Below, piece by piece: positions 25,550 to 36,840 of a DNA stretch of 64,000 bases. Origin of the DNA: Hyaloscypha bicolor E (taxonomy: Eukaryota > Ascomycota > Leotiomycetes > Helotiales > Hyaloscyphaceae). The notes under the pieces were generated by a model. It saw only the letters and a list, made by a program, of their open reading frames with translations, did no database searches and was not told the origin of the DNA. The position numbers and the translations under genes were made by a program. The stretch covers positions 682,001 to 746,000 of the forward strand of contig NW_020194517.1 in NCBI RefSeq assembly GCF_002865645.1, in the 5' to 3' direction. Every line of letters begins with the position of its first letter. Positions within the stretch are counted from its first letter, which is position 1.

Positions 25550-27450
25550 ATGGTTCTCGCTCCAAAGCTCTACCAGTTCCTCGTGGGCGTGTTCGCCTCC
25601 ATGGGATCTATCCTTTTTGGATATGATCTCGGAGTTATTGCTGAAGTGTGAGGGCGGTGGTCTTCTGGAATAATGACATTGTACTAACTAGAATCAAGCA
25701 TTGCATCCCAATCCTTCACTACTTTCTTCAACCACCCAACCAGCACTCAAACGTGAGAAATTATCCTGCTAGTTGCCGTGGAAGATACTAATCAAGCTAG
25801 TGGAATTGTTGTATCGTTCTTCACGGGCGGTGCTTTCTGTGGAGCTGGATTGGCAGGTCCTGTAAGTCTACTTCCCAGCCAGGTCACAACTGAACAAGTG
25901 CTAACAGCCAGTAGGCGGGAGATAGACTGGGACGAAGATTGACGATTGTCATTGGAAGCATAATCTACCTTCTCGGTGGAGCCCTGCAAACGGGAGCTGC
26001 AAACATGGGTATGCTCTGGGCAGGACGTTGGCTGGCAGGTGTCGGTGTCGGCTTTTTGGTCATGATCATTCCTCTATATCAGTCCGAGATTGCTCATCCA
26101 TCAATTCGGGGCACAATCACATCTCTCCAACAGTTCATGCTTGGTATTGGGGCCTTTGTCGCTGGATGGATCAGTTACGGGACCTATGTTGGGCTGCATA
26201 ACCAGGCTCAGTGGCGCCTGCCACTCGGTCTTCAGATGCTCCCAGCTGTTGTACTTGGTGAGACATGTCATTCAGGGTTTTGGAATCGGTGTTTACTGAT
26301 TTGGTTGGCCAGGCGCCTTGATTATGCTCTTCCCGGAATCGCCACGTGTAAGTCACCTCTATTTTCTTTCAAGAACTAAAACTAACAACTGTTTCAGTGG
26401 CTCATCGATCACAACCGACCAGACGAAGGCTTGAGGACGCTTGCTCGGCTTCACTCCAATGGCGACGAAAATGACCCATGGGTCAGGGCCGAGTTCGATC
26501 AAATTCAGGAGAGCATCACATTTGAGCATGAGAACGAAGCTAAATCATACTTTGAGTACGCAGTACCTCCCTAATATCACTTCTCGGAGACTGACTTCGA
26601 CTAGGCTCTTCACGAACAGATCCTCTTTTCGTCGCTTGTTCATTGCCTGTGCCCTCCAAGCCTCCATCCAAATGACTGGTGTCTCAGCCATCCAATACTA
26701 CAGCGTCAAGATCTATGGGCAAATTGGCATCAGCGGCTCAGACGCTCTCAAGTACCAAGCAATCAACAACATCATCGCCCTCGTCGGAGAAGCCTGCTGC
26801 GTCCTATTCGTTGACAAGCTCGGACGTCGACGTCCCTTGATCGGAGGCAACCTCTTCAACATGGTCTGCTTCCTCGTGGCGTGTATCCTGATCGGTGTGT
26901 TCCTCCTCAATCCCCCTCTTAATCTCAACTATAGTTAATGCCAAACACAGCCAAATTCCCACCCGGCACAACAAACAACCACGCCGCCTCCTGGGGCTTC
27001 ATAATATGCACGTGGCTCTACAACTTCTCCTTCTCCGCGACGTGCGGCCCTCTGTCCTGGGTCATTCCCGCCGAGATTTTCGACACACGGACCCGTTCAA
27101 AGGGCGTCTCGATCGCCACCATGGTATCCTTCGCCTTCAACACCCTGATCGGGCAAATCACCGACACGGCGATGACCAACATCGGATACCGATACTACTA
27201 CCTCTTCATTATCTGCAACTTTACGAACGCACTGTTCTTTTATCTATTCTTGCCTGAGACGAAAAATCTGCCGCTTGAGGAGATGAATTATCTGTTTACG
27301 AATGCGCCGTACCTTGTGGCCGGACATGATAAGAGTAAGTATCGTGCGGGCTACGCGGAGGACCTGGAGAGGCGCGCTGTGGAGATTAGGGAGAAGGGTG
27401 GGGTTATTGGGGATCAGGAGCATGAGGAGGATGTAACAAGGGTGCAGTAG
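25550..27450 (+). CDS. MFS sugar transporter (hexose/pentose type)
   Basis: Eight exons: 25550-25647, 25699-25752, 25801-25861, 25915-26257, 26313-26347, 26398-26555, 26605-26894 and 26951-27450, giving 512 residues. Sugar-porter motifs are all present: SILFGYDLGVI in helix 1, GDRLGRR between helices 2 and 3, GRWLAGVGVGFL, YQSEIAHPSIRGTI, FPESPRWL, FVDKLGRRRPL, and PETKNLPLEEMNYLF near the end. Twelve membrane helices are expected in the plasma membrane. The divergent GH51 gene suggests a pentose or arabino-oligosaccharide substrate, but substrate cannot be read from the sequence. The long cytosolic tail ends in an acidic EHEEDVTRVQ. Confidence 0.93.
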
Positions 27451-28340
27451 CCTGAAATGCGAAATATCAGTGAAGTGAGTTGTAGTCGTCAAATTGAAAA
27501 CTTCTGTTTGTAGGAGAGATAGCTGAAAGAAACCCCTACTCAAGAAGCACCGTTAAATATGCAACGTTCCCCGTCACCGATTATCACCATGGCGTGGCAA
27601 ATCGGAGCTCAAATCTTCGCTTTAGTATTATGCAGGCACACGGTCAACGGGTCTCGGACTCACTCGTGTCGAAAGGCAGCAGGGCAGTTCCTCTAGGGTA
27701 GTCACATGCCTCGCTCCGAACTCGCGACCCTCCTTGATATACCTCAATAAGCATTCTTTTTTATTTCTGCAGGAAACAAGCCTTGAGAAGGTGGTTAAGT
27801 GTGGACTGGCGCGGGCTCCAGCCTTCAATACCCCATGAAATTGTGTTGACGTCGTATATAATTAATTTAAAGCGTTTGTGTTTCAACTCACTGGCTTCGT
27901 GGCTGAGCGGTACGTGACTTTCCCAAGTACGTTAGCGAAAGCCTGGTGTGTTAAAGTGCTTAGGAGAAGCTCGTCAATATCAACTCTTCCTAGACTTTCC
28001 TAGAAATCTAGGGTAGTCGTAAGCACACTTAACATAAGACCTTCAAAAGAGGGTGGTGTGCAGAACTGTTTTGTCCCTCCAAATAATTTTTCTATACTCT
28101 TAGTTAGGCACCTTTTGAAGCTTTTGATAAAGTTGCTAAGCGAGAGAGGGGTGAAAGCAAGATAGAGGCACTTATGTATTTCAATTTAAAGTGAAGATCG
28201 ATAGTTCTGGACAAGTGGTTAATAAAAACGACACACAAAAACCCACCCTAGCGCACGACTTTTGAGTGTAGAGGGGCTTTAAAAATCCCTTTTTTAAACG
28301 GGTTTGCTAAGTAAGGGACGCCTGGCGAGTCCTGGAGTTT
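27451..28340. other. Intergenic region
   Basis: No gene is supported. A perfect short inverted repeat, CCTAGA-AA-TCTAGG, lies at 27999-28012. A tRNA A-box-like word occurs at 27900-27911 without a matching B box. Confidence 0.45.
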
Positions 28341-28712
28341 TTGCCTTCTTGGGGTGGGCTTGAGCGCTCTTTTGTTTTTCGCGGTGTGTTTTGTCTTATC
28401 TTTTGGCAGTTGTTAATAAGCGAGCCCGTTTCAAGTAAGAGTGGAGAAGTAAACAGTGTGAATGGGGGAGATTTACTGAGCCTCGAAGGATGGAAATCGA
28501 TCCAAGAGAAAGGAATAAACGTGTGCGGAATTGTCACTTTAGTCTATGGGGAGTCAGACATGCAATGTGAGATAAGGATTAAAAGAGAGAGATCCTCAAA
28601 ACCTTTTGCTGTTAAAGACTCGCTCGGCAAAACTGAGATCGGGAGGGAAGGGAACCCTATTTCTGTTATTATTCAGAATAGAACTGCACACGAATCGTCT
28701 CACAGACCTTAA
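28341..28712 (+). CDS. Possible orphan small secreted protein
   Basis: A 123-codon frame begins MPSWGGLERSFVFRGVFCLI and continues FWQLLISEPVSSKSG, which would pass as a signal peptide with a cleavage region around residues 28-32. The rest is polar, with one Cys near the middle (KGINVCGIVTLVY). No family is recognised, there is no intron, and the gene lies alone in AT-rich intergenic DNA. It may be an orphan secreted protein or chance; there is no independent support. Confidence 0.25.
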   Translation: MPSWGGLERSFVFRGVFCLIFWQLLISEPVSSKSGEVNSVNGGDLLSLEGWKSIQEKGINVCGIVTLVYGESDMQCEIRIKRERSSKPFAVKDSLGKTEIGREGNPISVIIQNRTAHESSHRP

Positions 28713-28857
28713 GTCCAAATGTAGTTTCATTCAATGGCTATCGTGTATCAACGTCTCTACTACCCCAGCAACCAAATTCATCCAAGAGCAAGTTTGATCC
28801 CCATATGCTTCATAAACAATGCTGTATTTACTCGTACAACCGATCTGAATCCACGAT

Positions 28858-31800
28858 TTACTTCTTTCCCTTACCCTTCGCACCAGCTGGTCTTCCTCTA
28901 GGCTTAGCAGCCTTCTTTGGTTTGACATCCTCCGATCCATCATCCTCATCGTCCTCATCATCATTCTTGGCCTTCGTCTTGGAGGCCTTCCTCGGTGCCG
29001 CCTTCCTTTCCGCAGCCTGCTTCTTGACCTTCGGCTGCTTGATGTATTTGTCTTTCTTCAGGTCGGTCTCGTCATCATCTTCCTCCTTTGGTTCAACTGC
29101 GATTTCATCATCTTCCTCCTCCATTGCTTCTTCGAGATCCGGGACTTCCTTGGTCATCTTTGCTGGTGCCACAACATTGCTTGCTTTCATGAATGGCAGA
29201 GGATGGGTTCGGGCGTTGTAGCTACAATAAGTTAGTGCTGGATTCTTGGGATATCGCAATCAGTGCTTACAGTCGGGTGAAAGCAGACTTGGTCTGAGTC
29301 TCCAAGCGAACATTTTCTTGATCTTGAGGTCCTAGACCAAGTTCCATCATGTAGTCGAAATCATCTTTAGTCAAGAAATAGCTATCCATCAAGTCAATGA
29401 CCTCATCAACACTATCCTTACCCTCCATCTCCAGACGTTTGATCATCCGCGTCCAAAGGACGGGCAGATATTGCTGACGGATTTCGTGCCGGTCCCCAGA
29501 CGATCGAAGACGCATGTGTGATTGTATCTCCTTCACGTATCGAAGCAACTTGTTCATCTTGCTGTTGTTGCCAAGCCAGCTCGTGAACGCGATCTGGCTT
29601 TGCACGAGGCCTGCCACGTAACTGGCTGGTCTGACAGTACTGAACACCGCATGTGTTGGCATAAGACTCCATTGTTGCTGTGAGCCGTGGATCATCCTGT
29701 CAACTAGGTCTCCATCACTGATGCTCTCCGCAGCCTGGTCTGCAAGCTGCAGAGCTTTAAGATTTGCTTCCTTTCCGTTCAATTGCCCGATCAGGGATGG
29801 TTTGGTCTTCAGAAAATTTTCTTGAACCATCAGGTAGCTGAATTCATGATCATTGAAATATAACTCGATCTTGTCGTTGAGAGTAGCCTTGCTCGCCGGC
29901 GCGAACATTCCACCACCAAGAAGCTTTTGGCAAAGATCCCAAGGCTTCAGAACCACGTGTTTCTCCCAGGCTTTGGTCATTGATTTGCCTTTATCAAAGT
30001 CCATAGCTGTTTGATCGAGCTTGGCTGTAGAGATCATGTTGATGATTTGCCGAATGTCTTTATTGCTACCTTCAATAAGAGCATCGATGACATTGGGCGG
30101 AAGCTTGAGGCCTTCTCTGTGGCAAATGGTAGCAATTCGAGATCGGACTTGCTCAACAGTTGGACGTCGGAAAGGAACATCCAAAGTTACGTGATCGAAA
30201 GGCTTCATCTTTGGTAACTTTCGGTCATTGCAGATCAAGATCAAAGGGATATCAGTCTTCTTGCACACTTTAGCCAAGGCGCCAACTCCACCTCGATCTC
30301 CTGCAGACATGCCGTCTACCTCATCCATGATGAGTACAATTTTCTTCTTGTGCTCGTCGACTTTCTTCCCATCCCCAGCAAAGTATCCCAATAAGGAGTT
30401 GTTGTTCAGGACTTCGTTGAGGCCAGATTCAACCATTTTCTTGCTTCGAGTGTCACTGGCATTGCTCTCCAAGACATCGTAACCGGCGAGTTTGGCGGCC
30501 AAATGAGCTGCAGTTGTCTTTCCAATGCCGGGTGGACCATGAACGATAATGGCTCGATATCCGCCAAGGCCTTCAGGACCTTTCATTGCAAATCCATACT
30601 TGTGTGCCTTAGCCCAACCTTTCAGCCAGTTCTGAATCTTTTCCACTTGACCTTTATTGCCGCAGATTTGATTCATCGACGTCGGGGCGTATTTACTTGT
30701 CCACAATTGTGAGGACGGGTCAGGTTGTCGAATGGTAGGGGGAGGGGGAGCAATGCCTTTCTCGGCGGCGAGTCTTCGCCGTTCCTTTTCAGCCTTCTTG
30801 GCTTCTAAGGCTTTGCTCTTCTCTTCTCTCTCCATTTCCTCGGCCTCTTTCTTGATCTTTTCCAATTCTGCCTTCTTCTTCTCCAAGTTCTTCTCTGCAG
30901 CCTTGCCATCTCCACCGTTGGCCGGCATCGTTCGAATGAGTGCAAGGAGGCCATCCTCATTAATGGTCTTAATCTTCAGGTCCGAAATTTTTCGAAGCTT
31001 GCTTGGACCAGCATCTGTCCCGAGGACTACAAAACTAGTCTTGCTGCTGGGACTCCCCGTAACCTTACCGCCATAGCGTTTTACAAGTTCTTGTCCCTCT
31101 TCTCTAGAAAGTGTCTCAAGCAAACCAGTGAACACAAACGTAAGACCGACAAGGCAGTTCTCTTCGCCGACAGGTATCTCCTTCGACCCAGCCGCAGGGG
31201 GTGGTCCTGCGTTTCCACCGCCCGCTCCAGCCTTTCTCCAGTCGAACTTGTGATCCGGATCTTGCGGTGGAGGCGTAGGTGGACGGACTGTGGGGATGTT
31301 ATCAAGAATTGCCCGTACCGCAGAACTTTCCGGCTCGTTCTTCTTCGGAGCTCGAGGTTTCTTGGCAGGAGGTTGTTTTGCTGATTTGCTCTTTGAAGAC
31401 TTGGCAGCTGGAGTGATGTCGTCCTTATCCTCGTCAGATTCCAGATCCACGGACTTCCGCTTCTTGCTCCCAGACTTGGTGACTGGTTTGTCAATGTCCA
31501 TCATGTCATCGCTATCATCTGGTACTACAAAGTCATCATCTCCAACCTCCTTCATGTCAACATCCTCATTCTTCTTATTTGTGACCGACTTGGATTTGGT
31601 ACTTGTCTTCTTGGGCTTCGGTAAGGGTTCATCATCACTATCGACTTCCACGTAGGCGTCATCTTTGTGCTTCCCATTCTTCTTCACATCAGCCGCGAAG
31701 ATGTCATCTCCTGCATCCTCGTCATCATCTAGGAAAGCAAAATCGTCATCGTCCTTTGGCTGGCTGTATGAAGCTGTAGTCTTTTTGCGGGCAGATGATC

Positions 31801-32280
31801 GGCCGTTGGACTCGATAGGTTCAACTGCTTTTGGCTTTGTCGGTGTTGACTTAGCAGGCTTGGGCTTGGCTTTGCTGCTCATTGCAAAGTAATCTGCAGT
31901 GCTTGTTTCTTCGCCTTTGGGGGATTCTTTCTTGCTGGTGATTCCGTTAGTGAAGTGTATTGTAAGACAAAAGACACGCTTACACAGCATTCTTAGGAGG
32001 GGCTCTCTTCGGAGTCGCTCTCTTAGATCTTGAGGGAATTAGTAACTGTACATTTCTCGAGGGCCCGGGAAACTAACGGCGGAGCAGGCTCATCGTCATC
32101 ACTGTCATCAATGATCTTGCGGCTTTCTAGGACGATTTAGCATCTGTGAGCCATTTCGGGCCAGTCACATAAAATCTTACTGCTGCGCTTTTTCTTGGAA
32201 TCTTCTTCCTTCTTGCTTTCCTTCTCGCGAATGGGGGTATTGGTTTTACCCCCAAAGAAGCTCCGGATGTCTGCAGGCAT
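28858..32280 (-). CDS. RFC1: Replication factor C large subunit (Rfc1)
   Basis: Five exons: 32181-32280, 32078-32126, 31984-32028, 29271-31934 and 28858-29221, giving 1073 residues. The N-terminus MPADIRSFFGGK matches the short PCNA-binding start seen in fungal Rfc1. A long acidic and basic disordered part follows, then a BRCT domain at about 318-405 (LVGLTFVFTGLLETLSREEG). The AAA+ ATPase has Walker A GPPGIGKTT at about 531-539 and Walker B IMDEVDG near 602. The C-terminal collar contains NARTHPLPFMKAS, followed by a Lys-rich tail with an AT-hook-like RGRP. Rfc1 opens and loads the PCNA clamp onto primer-template DNA with Rfc2-5. It is divergent from the uL16m gene across 277 bases. Confidence 0.97.
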
Positions 32281-32557
32281 TTTGAGTGTCCGAGAATCTT
32301 CGTAAAGGGCGGCTTTGATGGTAGCACAATATTTCCTCAAAAGATTAGGAAATTATCATTGTGGTGGGAGGAAATGCGTTGAAAGTTTCGCAGACCACAT
32401 TGATGATGTACGCGACTTTCTTGACGCGAGAACGTCGGGAAGGCGCGACCCTGCCTAAATTGATTGCCCTTGAAATTTTAGGCAATAAGGCTGCCATTTT
32501 CAACATCTGGGGAACTTTCGTCGAAGCTTCACTTCAGCAGCAAGCAACTCAACAATC
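32281..32557. promoter_or_regulatory. Divergent promoter RFC1/uL16m with paired ACGCGA elements
   Basis: Two direct copies of ACGCGA lie at 32410-32415 and 32424-32429. They resemble the MluI cell-cycle box core (ACGCG) bound by MBF-type factors that drive replication genes at G1/S in yeasts. One neighbour is Rfc1, which fits. The motif match is observed; the regulation is inference. Confidence 0.4.
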
Positions 32558-33425
32558 ATGAAGCTTCGAAATGTTTCGGGCTTTGCTGCCCAATTTGAGA
32601 GGCTTTCTATAGCTTCTACCACTCAGCGACCTCTTTGTACGGCTCTCTCCTCTTCTACCTCGAACAAACCATCTTTTCCTTATAATGGCACCTCAACTCG
32701 GCGACCGTTTTCGAACACAACCGCTAGAGCTGGTAATTGGCTCCTGCCAACCATGCCAGAGAGGAAGAGATCACGGAAAGGACGACCTCGTGTGCCAACA
32801 GGCGGATCATCTCGAGGGACAACCATAGTATGGGGTGATTATGGCCTGCGGATGTGTGATCATCATCGCAGAGTCAGTGCTTCTCAACTGAAGATTGGAG
32901 AAGAAGCTATCAAGGTCCGGCTAAAGGGGATGCGGTATCGATTGTACAAGAGGGTTTGCGCAAGCATTGGTGTTTATAGCAGTGGTAATGAGGTATGGTT
33001 GAAGCAGGTTCTATTTTTCAACGGGAGTTGTAGCTCATGATATCCAGGTTCGTATGGGGAAAGGGAAAGGCTCTTTCGATCATTGGGCATCCAGAATTGC
33101 TGTCAGCAAGGTAATTTTTGAATTGAAAGGGGATATTCACGAACAAGTGGCAAGAGACGCCTTCCGATTAGCCGGGAACAAAATGCCTGGTAGGTCATGG
33201 GTTTCATTGTACTTTAGCAATATAGCACTGACTTATGCCGCAGGCCAATACGAATTTGTAAAGAAGGGAGATCCGCCTGTTGTTGGTATCACGAAATTGG
33301 ACGGCATTACAATGGAAGAACTGAAAAGACCTCGACGTAAGATTCCTTTGGGATCAATATCAGCTAGGTCAACATCTAAAACGCTACTACCAACTGCTTC
33401 TGCATCTACGTCTCCAGCGGCGTAA
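32558..33425 (+). CDS. MRPL16: Mitochondrial large-subunit ribosomal protein uL16m
   Basis: Three exons, 32558-32992, 33048-33189 and 33244-33425, give 252 residues. The first 60 residues are rich in Ser, Arg and Thr with few acids, as expected for a mitochondrial presequence. The uL16 core follows: GTTIVWGDYGLRMCDHHRRV, LKIGEEAIKVRLKG, VRMGKGKGSFDHWASRIAVS, VARDAFRLAGNKMPGQYEFV. The RMGKGKG loop reaches toward the peptidyl-transferase centre in bacterial L16. The protein should act in the mitoribosome large subunit. A short Ser/Thr-rich tail ends the protein. Confidence 0.95.
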
Positions 33426-33776
33426 ACTGTACTTGTATTATAGACATATTGTTCTTCATCAGAATTTTAAGCCTCTGAGAGAGGAGGAAAACAGAAGAAA
33501 TGACACTTTGTGAGCAGTGAAGAAAGAGCCACTCCACTCCACCCAACGTTACAAGCCACAGCTGCTCAAGTCGCAGAAAAAAATAATTCGATGTTGCCAG
33601 GATATTCTATTGCAGTGGAATTCTTCCAGCTTGATGAAAACGCCGAGTACGCCTCCTTTAGCCAGAACTCCTTGCTGCAAATCGTGAGATACCCTTGATG
33701 CCCAGCCCATTGACTACATCTCCATATTTCACATTGTGAACAAGCCCCAAATAGCCCATGCAGGCTCTCACCTCTT
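33426..33776. other. Intergenic region between convergent genes
   Basis: It holds the 3' ends of the uL16m gene (plus) and the Tfb5 gene (minus). Nothing else is seen. Confidence 0.5.
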
Positions 33777-34105
33777 TCACTCATCAGAAGAGCTCTCATC
33801 ATTGTTTTGCGTCTCCTTAAGTACCTGCATTCCATCGTCAGCTCCAGGCCCGTATCATGCAGCAAAGGCATCAACCTCGTCCAGCTTCATCTTTAGTGTT
33901 GTCATCATATTCTCTTTGATCACCAGAGTCTGGTCATCCAGCTCTTCGACGATGAAGGCATGCTCTTCGTTGTCTATCTTGACGATGATGGACTTGATAG
34001 ACGGATCGCACTGCACGAGAACACCTGGATAGATTCTTAACATTAGACAAGTATATCCCAGAGGAAACTGGTAGAGAAACGCGAACCTCTGATAGCTCGA
34101 GGCAT
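33777..34105 (-). CDS. TFB5: TFIIH subunit Tfb5 (TTDA/GTF2H5 family)
   Basis: Three exons, 34087-34105, 33876-34024 and 33777-33824, give 71 residues, the family's usual size. The protein starts MPRAIRGVLVQCDPSIKSII, then KIDNEEHAFIVEELDDQTLV and IKENMMTTLKMKLDE, and ends VLKETQNNDESSSDE. Exon 1 is 19 bases. The last exon (16 codons) is found only if the intron 33825-33875 is removed; reading through gives a shorter tail ending DAFAA. The spliced end matches the acidic C-terminus of the family much better. Tfb5 stabilises the TFIIH core through Tfb2/p52 and is needed for nucleotide excision repair. The gene is convergent with uL16m. Confidence 0.92.
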
Positions 34106-34643
34106 CTTGAGCCTGCTTAACTTTCGCTGCCTGTTTGATCAAGAGGTTTGATGTCTCGTGACTTCTGGAGAGGAGTTCCGGAAGCCTGTAAACTCCGGAG
34201 CCGGAATGTTTCACGTTGGTTGGCGGACTGCCGTCTCAGCATCGAATACCTAAGATGACGAATCAAATCCCGAGATCTGTGCCAAGCGTGCCAAGGGGTC
34301 CGGTACTTCCGGGCTTTCGTGCATGAGCATCAGATGCTGGGAGTCATGGATGAAGTGGAGGGGTTGGTTGCTTATGAATGCAGCTGGAGCTGCGAACATT
34401 CGATCGATGTGTTCATTCACCTTGCATCGTTATTACCCCTATCATCTTTTCCCCCGCCAAAATCCATCATTGTTCGAGTCAAACCGAGTCAAATGTGAGA
34501 GGTGAGGTTCATCATTGATTGCCAGGAAGTGGTGATGACGACGAGACACACGACCAAAGTACACATGCTCATCTCAGCCTAATCGCTTTGCATTTCCACT
34601 TCTTCTACTCCTACAACAAATCTTGTCTTGTTGCATATCAAAT
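34106..34643. promoter_or_regulatory. Divergent promoter region, TFB5 and membrane protein gene
   Basis: Start codons of the two divergent genes lie at each end. No gene or named motif is supported in between. Confidence 0.4.
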
Positions 34644-35472
34644 ATGCGTTCCAGACAACGATCGAGACCGTCCTGTGCATGTGCCAGGACATTTCAGTTC
34701 TCCTCGTCCCTGCTCTTCCTCTCTATGATCCTCCCCTCTTCTTCCTTCGCCCAGATCACCGCCACTTCAACAAGCAGTATGTACATTCCCGAAATCCTGT
34801 TTACTCTTCCATCAAGTCACGCTAACCTCGGTTTCTTCAGGCTCTGCGTCCTCAACAGCAAACCCAGCATCAACCTCCTCGCCCTCCACATCTCCAAATC
34901 CTCGACCAAGCCCCACAATAATTGATCCTCCCCCCTCATACCCCACAAACACCACCTCAGAATCCGACATAAACAACAATGTCTTCCACTTCTACTTCCT
35001 CATAATCGCCATCGCAGCCATCATCTTCTTCCTCGGCATTCTCTACATCAGCCGCAGAAAGAAACGGAAAGCAGAAATTATGCGTTCAAACAGTCAGCGA
35101 GCACTAGCACGAGACGTCGAAGGTTTCCGCAGATTTGGTCGAACTATGGGAAGGAGTGGACTCGGTTGGCCTACCAGCACAACGCAGAGGATTAGAACCG
35201 ATGTTGAAGAGGGCTTGGATGAACTGGGCGAGGCTCCTCCGCCTTATGTGCCGGGAACGAAACCTCCGAGCTTGAGGAGTGTAGAGAGGGAGAGGAGGGA
35301 GAGTTCGAGTTCTGAGCATATTGTGGGAGAAGCTGTGGAGTTAAGGCCTCTGAGTAAGGATGTTGAGCACCCGCCGGGATATCATGAGCATCTTGCCTCT
35401 GAGGCTGGTGCTGGGGTTACGAGACCAGATACGGCTGTTACGGCTTCAGAGAGGTTTTCGTCTACGAGGTGA
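34644..35472 (+). CDS. Single-pass plasma-membrane-type protein with Ser/Thr-rich ectodomain and PPxY motifs
   Basis: Two exons, 34644-34776 and 34841-35472, give 254 residues. An Arg-rich start leads into a signal-anchor or signal peptide (SSLLFLSMILPSSSFAQ). A short Ser/Thr/Pro-rich outer segment suited to O-glycosylation follows, then a membrane helix HFYFLIIAIAAIIFFLGILY and a basic stop-transfer ISRRKKRK. The inner tail of about 140 residues is polar and contains APPPYVPG and EHPPGYHEH. PPxY motifs are bound by WW domains of Rsp5-type ubiquitin ligases, so turnover by endocytosis is a fair guess. The layout resembles Mid2/WSC-type or Pal/Rim-like fungal membrane proteins, but no cysteine-rich WSC domain is present. 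Function is unknown. Confidence 0.8.
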
Positions 35473-35698
35473 CTTATTCACCATACGGGAAGCTCTTCGG
35501 AGCAGGATGGGGCTGTGGTTAGGTAATGGAGTACATGGTCGGGGTTGGATATTGGCGTTGTGGTCCAAAATTGGGTCGGTACATATGAGTGGTCAAGGAA
35601 GTGCATAATAACGGACAACTCTCAATCCAAGCTGTCAAAGCATTGCTTTGGAAAAAGGAGACTTTTGATTTCGTATTCTCATGGCTTGCTCTCAGATC

Positions 35699-36840
35699 TT
35701 AGTTGAATCTTCTTGTCATCGCAGCTGGCTTATTCCCGAGTATTCCATCAATCTCTTTCAAAATGTCCGGGGTCAACTTCTCCTGAGCAGACAGGGCTTG
35801 CACGCTGTCATAAACCTGTTGTGGACGACTAGCCCCCGTAATCGCAGAACTGACTCTCTTGTTCTTCAACACCCAAGCCATCGCCAATGTAGCCAGAGAA
35901 ATATCCAACTTCTGAGCAACCGGTTTCAATTTGGCCACAACATCGAGGTCCTTCTTCCAAGCTTCGTCACCAAATCGCTCATTCATGCTCTTCACCCAAG
36001 GATCATCACTACTCCCCAGTCTCGAATCTTTCGGTATCCCGTCATTATATTTCCCGGTAAGGATTCCCGTTTTCAGGGGACTGAAAATGGTTAAGCCCAG
36101 TCCAGTTTCTTCGTACAAGTGCTGGAATTCCTTTTCGACTTTCGTGCGAGCAAGCATGTTGTATTGTGGCTGTTCCATAATCGGTCCAATTAATCCCAAT
36201 TTGTCGGCAACTCTCCACGCAGAGGCGATCTCGTCCGCATCCCATTCAGAAGTTCCCCAGTAGAAGGCTTTCCCTTGGTCGATGATATGGTTGAAGGCTC
36301 GAACTGTCTCTTCGATGGGTGTATCGCGGTCAGGTCGATGAGCGTAAATCAAGTCAACGTATTCTAGGTCCAACCGTTTAAGGGAGGCATTGACGCCCTC
36401 GATAACGTGCTTTCGAGAAAGCCCGACATTATTAATTGGATTTTCGCCAAAAGCAGCCCCCCAGTATATCTGGCAACTGTCAGTTCTTGTCCGGGAGGAT
36501 TGGATGAAAAAGGGGGCGTACCTTGGTGGATATAACAAGATCATTGCGCTTCCAACCAAACTTCTTGATTGCTTGACCCATAATTTTCTCGGACTCTCCA
36601 TCGCTGTATCCTTCTGCACAGTCGAAGAAATTTATGCCGATATCGTAGGCCGCTTTCATGCAAGCAAAGGTGTTTTCTGGATTGGGTCAGTATTGTAGTT
36701 GGTGGACAGAAGTATCACTTGCCATTCTCGACATGCCCACCATATGTCAACCATCCGCCCAGGGAAATAGCAGAAACCTTGAGGCCAGAGTAGCCCAGGC
36801 GTCTGTATTCCATTTTCGGGAGACCTGATGGTACTGACAT
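35699..36840 (-). CDS. Aldo-keto reductase, potassium-channel beta-subunit type (AKR6-like)
   Basis: Three exons, 36723-36840, 36522-36676 and 35699-36469, give 347 residues, normal for the family. The AKR tetrad is visible: Asp and Tyr in NFFDCAEGYSDGESEKIMGQ, Lys in VISTKIYWG and His in YAHRPDRDTP. Other family signatures are MEYRRLGYSGLKVSAISLGG, YWGTSEWDADEIASAW and VSSAITGASRPQQVYDSVQA. Such proteins reduce aldehydes or ketones with NADPH in the cytosol; in fungi no channel partner need exist. The first intron (36677-36722) starts with GCAAGT rather than GT, a GC-AG intron, which keeps the frame and rebuilds the conserved block GHVENENTFACMKAAYDIGI. Confidence 0.94.

Noticed and set aside
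27895..28070. tRNA or tRNA-derived SINE suggested by TGGCTGAGCGGT at 27900-27911
   Set aside because: Only an A-box-like word is present. No B box, acceptor stem or anticodon loop could be found.
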